Shown piece by piece: positions 54,725 through 64,000 of a DNA stretch of 64,000 nucleotides (positions are counted from its first letter, which is position 1; the number at the start of each line of letters is the position of its first letter). The translations under genes were made by a program, and so were the position numbers. Origin of the DNA: Puccinia triticina (lineage: Eukaryota > Basidiomycota > Pucciniomycetes > Pucciniales > Pucciniaceae); NCBI RefSeq assembly GCF_026914185.1, contig NC_070568.1:4670001-4734000 (forward strand), written 5' to 3'. The notes below the pieces were generated by a model, which searched no databases, was not told where the DNA came from, and saw nothing but the letters and a program-made list of their open reading frames with translations.

Positions 54725-55010
54725 GGTCTACAGATGAAATATTCCAATCCGTCAAGGATCAAAGAACGGAGGACGATGAAGACAATGACGAATCTGATGA
54801 AACACCTCCTTGCCCAAAACCAACATGAGCTAAAGAAGTCTTCAAGGCCATCACACTCCTCAGTGACTACATTGAGAGCGACACCAGTGAAGTTGCAGAT
54901 AAACTTAACCAATCAATGGGAAACTACTTGAAACAACTTGTTGATCATCTCATTGCAACTGCTCAACAAACAAAAATCACATCATTCTTCCGACCTTCCA
55001 ATTCAAAATG
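54725..55010 (+). pseudogene. pogo/Tigger transposase, C-terminal end
   Basis: Removing the LTR joins ATG (Met) to TGG TCT ACA GAT GAA in frame, giving MWSTDEIFQSVKD, an acidic linker, and AITLLSDYIESDTSEVADKL followed by KITSFFRPS before a stop, typical of the pogo tail. One internal TGA lies near 54830. Confidence 0.7.
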
Positions 55011-55472
55011 AATACATGTTTTTTCCTCTCATTTCCTTTGTTTCATTGTTTGAAAGATGTTTCTGACACTCAGATTATAGTATGTAATAAATCATGCTTT
55101 CAGGCCCTAAAAAGACTTCAGCTAGAGAATCTCAATGAATACCTTGGGGGGAACCCAGCTCTGCTTGGCGGGTACACTTCAGCCATATATAATGGTGTCT
55201 TATCAGCAGTAAGCTCCAAAAAAAAAAAAGAAGGAAAAAGTCTCTCTTATCCCATGTATATATTATGGGTTAAGAGAGACAGAAGCCTCATTAACCGATG
55301 GAATTCATGTAATTATGGGTCAATAGACACTTGTCCACCGAGGGGTATGGGTTGTATGTATATGTATATGGTGGGTTGAGCAGTTGATTATGTAATGGTG
55401 TGGTTGCTGTGGGGATGGTTTTGGTTAAATCGGAGTCATCAAGCAGTTCTCCCCCCCACTCATCCCACTCCG
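55011..55472. other. Upstream region of Mid1-like gene
   Basis: Contains repeats of ATGGGTTAAGAG and TATATGTATATG-type sequence that may serve as the promoter. No gene recognised. Confidence 0.35.
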
Positions 55473-57191
55473 ATGCATCCCCCTCTCCCGCTGGCTCTCC
55501 TCCTCCTCCTCCGCTCGGCCGCCTCCCAGCCCAGCCTGCGCACGCCCTCGCTGACCAGCCACAGCCTGAGCACGGCCCCGCTGCTGCTCTTCGTGCCCGC
55601 GCCGGACACGCCGACGGAGACGTTCGTCAGCCTGAGCCTGTGTGGCGCCCCGCCCGGCCAGCCCCCGCTCGCCCCCACCCTGCCCACCATCCTCATCGTC
55701 TCGAACTCGACCGACAACCGGACGCCCTCGCCCGCCGCCCTGCCTGCCCGCCCGAGGCCGACGATCCTCGGCCACCAGCCCGCGACGGGCGACTACGCCG
55801 ACCTGCGCGCCGGGCTCGCCGCGCTCAGCCTCCTCAACTCCGTCGGCCTCTGGATCGCCCTCCAGCCCCCGCTACCCCCGCTGCCCTCCACCCTCCAGCT
55901 CGGCCTCTCCACCACCGCCCCGCTCCACAGCTCCCACGCCTTCCCCGCCCTGCGCCTCGACGACACCGACGACGCCAATGCGCTCCTCATCGCCGCCGAC
56001 CCGAGCGTGCTCGTCCCCGCCGGCACCCGCGACCCGCCCCCGCTCAGCGCCCTGCTGCCCATCATCCTCCCCTCCCCCGACTCCCTCCAGCTCGGCCTCG
56101 CCAGCTCGCTCTGCTACCTCCAGGCCCTCCTCGCCGCCCAGCCCCCAGAGGCCAGAGCCGCCCAGGCCAGGATCGCCATCGTCCCCTCCCTCACCGACCG
56201 GACCACCGGCCTCGGCTCCTTCTCCTCCCAGCCCACCGGCAACGCCTCCGACCACGACTACCGCATCTCCGACTCCGCCGCCGGCCTGCGCACCCAATAC
56301 CTCATCACCAACCTCGCCCCCGCCACCAACTACTCCGCCTGGCTCTTCCAGCCCGGCCCGGTGGTCGACAACGTGCCCACCGGGAGACTGTGGCCGTACA
56401 TCTCCTTCCGGACCAAGTCCAGTCAGTCTCTGCTGCCCCCGTCTATATACCCAAAAGATTCACACTAATCCGACGAACACGCAGCCAAGAACTGCAGACT
56501 ACTCCACGACCTGCCCTTCTGTCCCTCGGTCGCCTACGCCGTCCCCGCCAGCCCGAGCCTGTCGACGAGCGCGGTGGTGGCCCAATACAACCGCAGCGTC
56601 AGCGGCCATCTGGCCAACTTCCGCACCGTGGTCTCCACCTACCCGTGCAACAACGACACCAGCGGCCGGTACTCGTTCGTCACCGGCTGCGGGGACTGTT
56701 TGCGGGCGTACACGGACTGGGCCTGTGCGGTCGCGCTCCCGCGTTGTGTGGACCCCCCGGCCCCGGACCCGACAGGAACGACGCAGCTCGTGTTCGCCAG
56801 ACCCGACCCGGCCTCGTCCCGGACGCCCAACATCTCCGACCCGGGCGGCATGTACCCGTACGTCGAGCTCCCGCCCTGTGCGTCCCTGTGCACCCTTGTC
56901 GCCGCCACCTGTCCGCCCCTGCTGGGCTGGGCCTGTCCGCTCCCCTCCGTCTCCCGCAACGCCTCGTACGCCGGCCCCCGCTTCCTCGGCCCGCTCGAGC
57001 TCGCCGGCGGCCAGCAGTCGCTCGCCGGCGCCGGCGGCGAACGCGCCGCCGACCGCTTCGGCAACGTCTTCTGTAACGCCCTCGACTCCGATATCGTCTA
57101 TGCCAGGATGGGCGCCGCCCCACGCTCTATGGCCCCCCTGCCCGCCCTCCTCGTCGCCGCCCTCCTCGCCGCCCTTCTTTCCGCCCTGTAG
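55473..57191 (+). CDS. Mid1-like stretch-activated calcium channel subunit
   Basis: Exons 55473-56421 and 56485-57191 (donor GTCAGT, acceptor CGCAG) join in frame to 551 residues. MHPPLPLALLLLLRSAASQ is a signal peptide. The ectodomain has several N-glycosylation sites and a long Leu/Pro-rich first half. The C-terminal half has ~14 cysteines in the Mid1 order (CRLLHDLPFCPSVAYAVP, YPCNNDTSGRYSFVTGCGDC, YTDWACAVALPRC, PYVELPPCASLC, CPPLLGWACP, FGNVFCN). The hydrophobic tail fits a GPI anchor or membrane stub. Fungal Mid1 works with Cch1 in the plasma membrane for calcium entry during stretch, pheromone response or ER stress. Start chosen at 55473 because it begins the signal peptide; an upstream in-frame ATG (55395) would add 26 residues. 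Extreme GC-rich codons. Confidence 0.82.
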
Positions 57192-57629
57192 CCCCCCCTC
57201 TCCCCCCCTCCGAACCACACACCCCCTCTTCCCCTTCTGCTCGTCCATCCAGGACCCCCCCCCCCCTTCTTGCCTAGAAAATGTACGTATAGATCTGTTT
57301 ATTTGCGCCTGTTGGTGCGCCGCCGAACGATGCCTAGATGCGTGTGGATTCCATGGAGAGACAGAGAGGGGGGGAGTCGTGCAAGGTGTCCTCGCGACGG
57401 ACGCCGGCGACGGGCGGGTGCAGGCCGAGGTCGCGCTGCGCCCGGGGCCTGCAAGGCCCGCCCACACGGCCCCTCCGACGCAGACACTCGGCCTGCAAGA
57501 AACATGGGAAATCACAGGCTTCATTCCGTTCTGCACCCGCCGTTCGTCGCTGGGCTCCGGCACTTTAAGAGGGGAGCAACCAACGCACACGCCCACGTGC
57601 ATACATATCCTGGCCATCTTTCAGGGCTG
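57192..57629. other. Mid1 3' flank, no recognised gene
   Basis: GC-rich sequence with poly(C) runs; long frames here are compositional. Confidence 0.4.
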
Positions 57630-59178
57630 TACACGGCGGTTGCATAACGCGGTCAAAAGAGCCGCAAGTTCGGCCGTCAAATTGACGGTACCCCCTCAGC
57701 CATTGTTGACCGGCAAAAAACAGCCCCCGCGTCAGCCGTCAAATTGACGGCCGAATTGTCAGCCCGCTCACCAGAGAGAAGTCGGGCAAACAGCTGGCAA
57801 AACTTCCGGCCGGCCGACCCAAGCGGCAACTTGACGTCAACCCCCAGCCCGGGCACATTTTTCCACCGTCTGACGGCAACTCGGTTTGTTTTTTGAGACA
57901 CCCTCAGGTCAACTCACAAGGCACTTGCAACTTTTTTTTTGCTTTTTTCTTTTTCTTTATGGGTTTTGTGTACAAGTTTCAATCAAACAGAAGGAAGAGA
58001 GGCAGTTGTTATTGGTATTGATATGAGGGAGACACTTGCCGGTAAAAAATGGCTTCCGACCGAGAGACTCCGGCAGTCTACCAAAGCCCGGTGATGCCAG
58101 CTATCTCGCGGATGGTGGGCGTGAAGACAGCGATCTTGGCGATGTGTTTGTAGCCCCCTAGCTCAACCTTTGATTCTCCTGTTGTCAAGTAAAATAACCG
58201 AGCCATCTAACCCCAAACCTCCTCTCCAATTCAGAAAAAAAGGTTCATACAGAAGTTGAGAGGGCTTACTTGAGGGGAGTGAAGAAGGGAAGAGATCAGG
58301 GGGCCAAGTTTGATAGACTGGTTGACACTACCAGTCACAATGATACTTTCGTATGAATCTCCTCACCAAGGCGGGCTGGTCGAGGCTGGAATCGGCGTTG
58401 TAGTAGTGGTGGTGGAAGTGATGAGTTCTTGGTTTTTGCAAAGGGATGAGGCCGGAGCTGTGCCGGAGGATGACGTGTCCTGCTGTACTCCGATGAGCGG
58501 ACTTTGAAAAAATGAGTGGGAGCCGAGGGTGACGTGTCCCTCCGATGAGCGGACTTGGTAAAATTTTAACCTGCCCTCTTGGGTTAGGGCTATTGGTGAA
58601 TCAACCCAGGCAAGTTAACAGAAGTTAAAATTAAGGCTTTGTTTGGAGCCGATATAAATATAGGTGATATAATCATTGGTTAATTCAATGAAAACTACAA
58701 AATTCAACATAAAGCCTCCAAATATTTTTTCTAGGCAACCTACAATACTGGTCTCTTCAAGTATGAAGTCAGATTCAACTGATTCAGCCATATTCAGTAC
58801 TGTAGTACCATTAAATCTCTTTTGACCAAAACAAAGCAATATAATGGTATTATGGTGCTGAAGATGGCTAAATCAGTTAAATCTGACTTCATAGTTGATG
58901 AGAGCAGTACTGTAGGTTTCCTACAAAAAAAATTGGATTCTTTATGTTGAGTTTTGTATTTTTTTTATTGAATTTACAAATGATTATGTCACCTATATTT
59001 ATATGCTCCAAACGGGGCCTAAGTGGCCTGAAGTCAAGTGCCGGCGGGTGGGCTGGCTATTTGGCTGTCAATTTGACGGCTGACACGGGGGCTGGTAGCT
59101 GACCAGTCAAGCCGACCGATACTTGGCCCCTCACGTCAAATTGCCAACCCAAACTTTAATATGTGCAACTGCCGTGTA
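57630..59178. mobile_element. hAT-like non-autonomous element with TACACGGC ends
   Basis: The left end TACACGGCGGTTGCA and right end TGCAACTGCCGTGTA are a 15 bp inverted repeat with one mismatch. Subterminal copies of GCCGTCAAATTGACGGC-type palindromes occur at 57673-57755 and 59070-59090. No target duplication was matched. On the minus strand near 58080-58165 a spliceable stretch GYKHIAKIAVFTPTIREIAG before a stop hints at a captured gene fragment (low confidence). A Harbinger-type MITE is nested at 58635-59019. Confidence 0.5.
58635..59019. mobile_element. PIF/Harbinger-type MITE, 385 bp, TAA duplication
   Basis: Ends GGCTTTGTTTGGAGC and GCTCCAAACGGGGCC form a 15 bp inverted repeat. The flank is TAA on both sides (58632-58634 and 59020-59022), the three-base duplication of the PIF/Harbinger superfamily. 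The arms remain complementary for ~150 bp (ATATAAATATAGGTGA and AGTCAGATT blocks), so the whole element can fold into a hairpin. Confidence 0.8.
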
Positions 59179-59629
59179 GGGGGCCGTTGAGATCATTGTT
59201 TGTGCCCGCTTCGCTGTGACATCCTTTGGCACTTGTGAGGACCTCATCAGGCCGCCTCCGCTTCCAAGACAGCACCTTATCCTGTTCGTCTCGATCCAGA
59301 AGACAGCACACCAAATGCGTTCTGCAAAATGGACCAAGCCTGCGAAAAACAGAAGCTATTGGGGGACTTCCCGTCGCTCTGGAACTCCAGCTCTGAGCCG
59401 CCAGAGTTCAGAGTGTGCAGTCAATTCTTGCGCCCCAAAGCCCCACAGGGATCCAGAGTTCCAGGCTCCAGATCCCCTGCAAACTCTGCAATTCCAGCTT
59501 TATTCAAAGTTGACGGGCAGTGGAAACCTGGTGCAACTGTTGGGATACACTTGCGCAGTCAAAAAATTCCTGGTCTGTAAGAACCAAGCAGGCAAGAGCG
59601 GGTTTGTCTTACCCGTGTCGATTTATGAC
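59179..59629. other. Spacer with MITE related to 30907-31073
   Basis: 59355-59525 has GGGACTTCCCGTC...CTCTGGAACTCCAG at one side and AATTCCAGC..TTGACGGGCAGT at the other, with an internal CCCCAAAGCCCC stretch, a diverged relative of the MITE at 30907. Confidence 0.45.
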
Positions 59630-60480
59630 TAAAGGTGTAACCCGGGGTTTGGGACGGGTGGTCATACCCATCCCAACGCCCGTATCCGAATTCACCCGGG
59701 TGGACACCGAACCACCCGGGTGTTTAGGTTTTTTTTTTGTCAGTCGCAGCCAGCCGGTGCCTGGTGGCATCATCATTCATGTTCCGACCCCTCCAAACAT
59801 AGCTAGCATGAAGAGAAAGCGGAACACAAGCAGAACTAGCCAGCCTAGCAAAGCTCCAGACAGAAGCAAGATTGATTTTTTTGATTCAGAGTTCTATGAA
59901 CCTACCGGTCCGGACGACACAATTGATGCCGAGATCAAGCGGTATCTCAAAGAAGACCCCGAACCTGAAGGAACAAACCTTCTTGATTACTGGCGAATTC
60001 AACAGCAATCCTTCCCAATCTTGGCCAGAATGGCTCGATCTTACCTTGCTATCCCCGCTACAAGTGCGTCGTTGGAGAGGGTGTTTTCCAAAGGCCGGAG
60101 GGTCTGTTCTTGGTCGCGCTTGTCCCTTGCCCCTGGAACCGTTGAACAACTGCTTTGTATTAAAGACTGGTACCAGTCTTTTGATGGGCTTATTTAATTG
60201 TTTTTCTCATTTCTTCCCCTGCCTCACTCAACGGTTCAGCACCAGTCAGCACAATACAACTCAAGATGACAACTTGCAAATAGGTCACAATACAGAATAT
60301 AACCTCCAAATTGTCACAAGCAAGCAGAGATGAGATAGTTCATACCCTGTTCCTCCCCCAATATAAGATGCACAACCACCCGGGTGTTTGGGTGGTTCCA
60401 AAGGCTCATCCCGTGGACCAACACCCGGGGGGTACCACCCGTGAAAACACCCGGGGCACGGGGTTTGGGTTACACCTTTA
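59630..60480 (+). mobile_element. hAT deletion derivative, 851 bp, perfect 8 bp duplication
   Basis: Termini TAAAGGTGTAACCC and GGGTTACACCTTTA are a perfect 14 bp inverted repeat. They are flanked by TTTATGAC at 59622-59629 and 60481-60488, an exact 8 bp target duplication. Subterminal regions carry CACCCGGGTG motifs in both orientations. The interior keeps only the C-terminal dimerisation part of a hAT transposase (59866-60197). It is a different hAT family from the TAGAGATGGC one. Confidence 0.92.
59866..60197 (+). pseudogene. hAT transposase C-terminal dimerisation domain
   Basis: It reads IKRYLKEDPEPEGTNLLDYW, then FPILARMARSYLAIPATSAS, then LERVFSKGRRV and ends CIKDWYQSF. This is the conserved hAT C-terminal block (W...YP.L...A...L.IP.TSA..ER.FS). 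The catalytic core is gone; the frame upstream of 59809 is unrelated terminal sequence. Confidence 0.85.
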
Positions 60481-60566
60481 TTTATGACATTGAAAACTTC
60501 TGTGTTTGACCTATGTACACGTTAACAGCAAACACAAAATCAATGCTTCATCCGTAAAGAGATATA

Positions 60567-61340
60567 TTTGGGGAGTTGAGAAATTGACTGCCATAAATTA
60601 CAAAATCAACTCCCAAAATGAGTTTACGTTGCGCGGACCGCTGAAAGACGTCCCCCCTGGGTCTTCATGACCAAATTTTGACCCGGGCGTGTTTTGGGAG
60701 TCAGATTTGTAATTCCGCAATCCCAAATGGGAGTCGGAATTTTAATTTTGCAAAAAATCCCACAAAACAAAGAAATATTCATATCTCCTGACTGGAGCAC
60801 CAAAACGCTCCCAAATTTTTACAGCCATCTAGATACACTGTCTAGAAAATGCTTTGAGATTTACAGGAGTAGAAAGCATCAGGAAGGCCTTGTGGAACAG
60901 GGGGTTACTTTGGCGGATTTCCTTAATAGGAAATCCCCCGGGGCCTTAGCTACAGTGCTCCAAACCCTCCAGAATTTTTTCCGAAACATAAATACACTCT
61001 CTAGAGCATATGTTAAGATTCACCGCATTAGCACACCTCAGGGAGACTGTGTGTAGCCGGGGGCGGATTTGGCAGATTTCCTACTAAGGCAATCAGCCAA
61101 ATTCTGAGCTACGGTGGTCCAAATGCCCCCAGATTTTTTCTGAAATATAAATAAGCTATCTAGAGCATATGTTGAGCTTCACGGAATTAGCACACCTCAG
61201 GGAGACCGTGTGTAGCCGGGGGGCGGATTTGGTGGATTTCCTACTAAGGCAATCCGCCAAAACCTTAGCTAAGGTGCTAATATCACCCCCAGATTTTTTC
61301 TGCCACATAGATATACTCTCTAGGTCATATTTTGCATCAT
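60567..61340 (+). repeat. Single arm of the palindrome family
   Basis: It begins TTTGGGGAGTTGAGAAATTG and follows the left arm of 16101-17946 through the outer module (GCGGACCGC, GACCCGGGCG, GGGAGTCGGAATTTTAATTT) and at least three ~160 bp tandem units (CACACCTCAGGGAGAC, GGATTTCCTACTAAGGCAAT). No inverted partner follows. It is more diverged than the two palindrome arms are from each other. Confidence 0.75.
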
Positions 61341-61429
61341 TGGGGCCTAGCAATTCCCCCCGCTGGGCACTCCTGGCCACGGACATGCAGGGCTGGGGAG
61401 TGGTCAGCGGGGGTCATTGCGGCAACAAT

Positions 61430-61850
61430 GGGAGGTTACGCTACCCGTAACGGTAGCGTAATGAAAACGTAACGGAATCCTTGCCGTTATCGTTACCATG
61501 ACAGCAGCAAAGCTTCCGTTACGTTTTCTTTAATTTTTTTCCCTCTCTTCCTAGCCTCGTTACGTTATCCCTCACATTTATAGGAGGATAACCTGCGCAA
61601 AAAAGGGGGGTTTTCCCCCTTTTATGGCATTTTTGCCTCTGGTAACGCGGTTAACGCGTTATCTCCGTTATTTTTCTGGGTATTGAGGGTGAAAACACCC
61701 TCTGTTACGTTACCCACCGGCCCAAGGAGCCATGTTGCCAGATAACGGTAACGCGTTATCTGGTAACGGTGGGAATTTACGTTACGAAAATCCCTCTGGA
61801 TATCGTAACGTATGTAACTAAGCCGCAATTTGCGGCTTTGGGGGATGCAG
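61430..61850. repeat. GTAACG-motif element
   Basis: Saturated with GTAACG, CGTTAC and GTTATC motifs in both orientations, similar in style to 14764-15660. The foldback at 61859-62922 is inserted near or just beyond its right side. Ends not defined. Confidence 0.5.
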
Positions 61851-61858
61851 GCTGCACC

Positions 61859-62922
61859 CAACAGTGGGCCATTACAGTTAACCGTAACTGTAAAGTATTA
61901 AGTTACAATACCGATAATTAAGATTATCGAGTGTATAAAATTAATCAACTATAACACCCATGGGTGCAAAAATACACAAAAATACCCTAAATAACAGCAA
62001 ATATTGGCCATTTTTCATAGATACAGCCAAAAATGTATTGTAATTTATTGTCAAGTATTGAAAATTCGGACTTACTTCGCGCACTGCAAAAAACTCTTTG
62101 CGCACTGCACAGTGCGCGCAGTCCCAAACACTTCGCGCACTGCGGGTGAAATACACAACTTTTTCAAGATTTTTTTTGACCAATCAATAGAACACCTTTT
62201 AATTGGCCTCTCTGAATTTTTTGGGAGTTTTTTGAAGCATTCTTCCATGTTAACAAAATCATGAAAAACTAGAACAAATGTAGGATGCGGGGGCCTTAAA
62301 AACAAGGTTCCCATTACCCAAAAATTCCAAATATTTTATTGAGTAATTAAAGATATGAGGACAGCTCTTTTAGAAATTTTTAGCTAATTTGTGGAAGGAT
62401 AACGGTCCGAAAAATGAGGATATTCTAGAGGCAATGTGCTATCATGGGGTGAAATTTCCTCATTTTGCATACCCTTATTTTTGCACAAAGTGGCTCAAAA
62501 GTATCAAAGTAGCTGTTCTTATATATTTCATTACTCAATAAATGATTTGGAATTTTTGGGCTATAGGAACCTTGTTTTTTAGGCCCCAACATTCTACCTT
62601 TGTTCTGGTTTTTTATGATTTTTTTTAACGTGGAAGAATGCTTCAAAAAACTCCCAAAAAATTCAGAGAGACCAATTAAAAGGTGTTCTATTGATTGGTC
62701 AAAAAAAATCTTGAAAAAGTTGTGTATTTCACCCGCAGTGCGCGAAGTGTTTGGGACTGCGCGCACTGTGCAGTGCGCGAAGAGTTTTTTGCAGTGCGCG
62801 AAGTAAGTCCGTGAAAATTTGATATTTTTTCAATAAAATTAACACCTTTTTCTTAAAAACAACGGTCGATGTGTTACGCGTTTATGCCTAACTATTGTAA
62901 CGTAAAACATTGGCCCACCGTT
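61859..62922. mobile_element. Foldback hAT-type element, 1,064 bp, perfect 8 bp duplication
   Basis: It begins CAACAGTGGGCC and ends GGCCCACCGTT. It is flanked by GCTGCACC at 61851-61858 and 62923-62930, an exact 8 bp duplication. The inner arms 62060-62385 and 62495-62815 are inverted copies that include stacked GCGCACTGC motifs. The terminus matches the TAGCG MITEs at 11414 and 15168, but the body is unrelated to theirs. Confidence 0.85.
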
Positions 62923-62930
62923 GCTGCACC

Positions 62931-63439
62931 CCTCGCACCAAAAAGGAAGAAAGTAAGATTTTTTACACTGACTTTCATAGCCATGACCACCTTGGTGGAT
63001 TTATGGAAGACTTTCTGGACGGTACCGTAATTACCTTTACCCAATTCTTCCATGAGAGTCAGTTTGTTCATTTTGATAAAGAAAGAGGAACCATTAGAGA
63101 AGTCAATGCCATGGGAATGGACGACGGCCTTTCCGCCAAAGTTGAGCCGTCTGGAGGGATTGATGATATTACTGAAGTTAGCAAACGGTGTCTAAGCAGC
63201 AGCGCCCAAGATGGTTAAGAACTTAGTTTGGCTGTTCATTGAGGATGAGGAGGATGAGGGGGATTGGTGCATGTCTCCGAGCTTCATCATTGGCTTGATG
63301 AGGAATCTGAGGGGGAGCCGGGTCGAGGACCACCAACACTGCCCACACTCATCCATGACGTGAGCCGGCCAAAGCCAAGCCAACTAGATCGTGGCTCATG
63401 GACCCTTTGATTGCCCATTGGGCTTCCTAGCCGCTCCGG
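62931..63439. other. No recognised gene
   Basis: A 100-codon frame to 63218 is open on the plus strand, but no domain is seen. It could be a retroelement remnant. Confidence 0.35.
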
Positions 63440-63775
63440 CAACCCCAGGACGCAGTGGGGGCCCCCCATAACCAGTGGCGCCATCAGGACCCCTGCGTCA
63501 GCCAGGCGACCGGCATGGACGCCCCGTGACAGCCGGCGATGACACCTCCCCTACCGGTTTGTCACACAGGCATCTAACTGGGATGGCCATCTGGTGCCCA
63601 GGTCGGTGGCATCTCAGTCATGCACCAGGGGTGCCACCTATGCCCACAGTCCCAGTGGCGTCCCGTTGCATGACCGAGTGGCGCCAGTATGGCTCTGGGT
63701 CCCTGTCATGCCACTGTGGCGCATGGAGTGCTGGTACGCCATCTAGACGCATCGGCTTTTCCCAATCTGCCCCGC
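63440..63775. repeat. GGCGCC-motif element, copy 2
   Basis: Shares with 42340-42780 the motif style (GTGGCGCCA, GGTGCCA) and the end block CTGTGGCGCAT...TGCTGGTACGCC followed by CTTTTCCCAAT. Confidence 0.6.
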
Positions 63776-64000
63776 TGTTTATGTTGTTCAAATATATGCA
63801 AATTATGGTATGAATACCAATTACAATCAATTCCACCCTGTCTATCTTGACCCAACCAATGTGGTGAGCCTAATCAAAACTTTATTACATCACTCAGACA
63901 CTTACTGCGTGAGGAAACTCAAAGAACTGGAAGATGTATTCCATAAGATTTCTTATCTATTTACATGTTATTATTATGATAGATAAGGAAGTGGATGGAA
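63776..64000. other. No recognised gene at window end
   Basis: AT-rich; a short stretch around 63860-63900 resembles 583-615. Confidence 0.35.

Noticed and set aside
55400..57747. 558- and 701-codon frames overlapping the Mid1-like gene
   Set aside because: Proline/arginine/serine low-complexity translations of the wrong frames; the cysteine-patterned frame with signal peptide is the real one.

Overview
The window looks like a repeat-dense stretch of a filamentous basidiomycete genome, most likely a rust fungus (Pucciniales). This is an inference from short GT-AG introns, small secreted cysteine-containing proteins, a fungal phenylalanine ammonia-lyase, a fungal Mid1 channel subunit, and many hAT, pogo, Tc1, Helitron, Gypsy and LINE remnants. 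Roughly 10 kb of the 64 kb can be assigned to host-type genes. Most of the rest is mobile DNA, much of it nested.

Genes. Gene models were built by hand from reading frame plus splice signals, and the exon lengths sum to intact frames: a six-exon secreted protein of unknown family (17949-19794, minus); a FYVE zinc-finger protein of the Pep7/Vac1/rabenosyn kind (22469-24008, minus); a three-exon protein with a SAM-like C-terminus (27044-28456, plus); a ten-exon phenylalanine ammonia-lyase (32503-35283, plus); a small secreted cysteine-rich protein, candidate effector (43151-43731, plus); the 3' part of an unrecognised multi-exon gene (44515-44935, minus); and a Mid1-like stretch-activated channel subunit (55473-57191, plus). 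The FYVE, lyase and Mid1 genes are extremely GC-rich; the other genes are not.

Mobile elements by region. 1-9.9 kb: a long-terminal-inverted-repeat element (1083 to about 4190), LTR pieces, tandem repeats and a hAT derivative (8659-9844). 10-15.7 kb: two Helitron fragments separated by a hAT MITE (11414-11849) and a GACCGG-motif array carrying a TA-flanked MITE, then an inverted LTR copy and a GTTACG element with a nested MITE. 15.9-18 kb: a 1.85 kb near-perfect palindrome whose arms each hold four units of a roughly 159 bp tandem repeat. 24.2-26.2 kb: a 5'-truncated LINE with poly(A) and a 12 bp target duplication. 29.3-30.4 kb: an apparently intact, intron-containing Tc1/mariner-type DD34E transposase. 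35.8-37.3 kb: two further inverted-repeat structures and a small element with an 8 bp duplication. 37.5-41.8 kb: an LTR, a broken Gypsy integrase, and two tRNA-like sequences. 48.4-55 kb: a pogo/Tigger transposase torn apart by a hAT element and two solo LTRs, both LTRs flanked by exact target-site duplications. 57.6-63 kb: a hAT-like element with a nested Harbinger-type MITE, an 851 bp hAT deletion derivative with perfect 8 bp duplication, a single arm of the palindrome family, and a 1,064 bp foldback element with perfect 8 bp duplication.

The most unusual material is a set of non-autonomous elements that consist largely of one short motif repeated in both orientations (TAGCG, GTTACG, CAGCGC, GGCGCC, GACCGG), several of them bounded by hAT-style 8 bp duplications, plus the palindromic tandem-repeat family. 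No identity value here comes from an alignment program; similarities were judged by eye.
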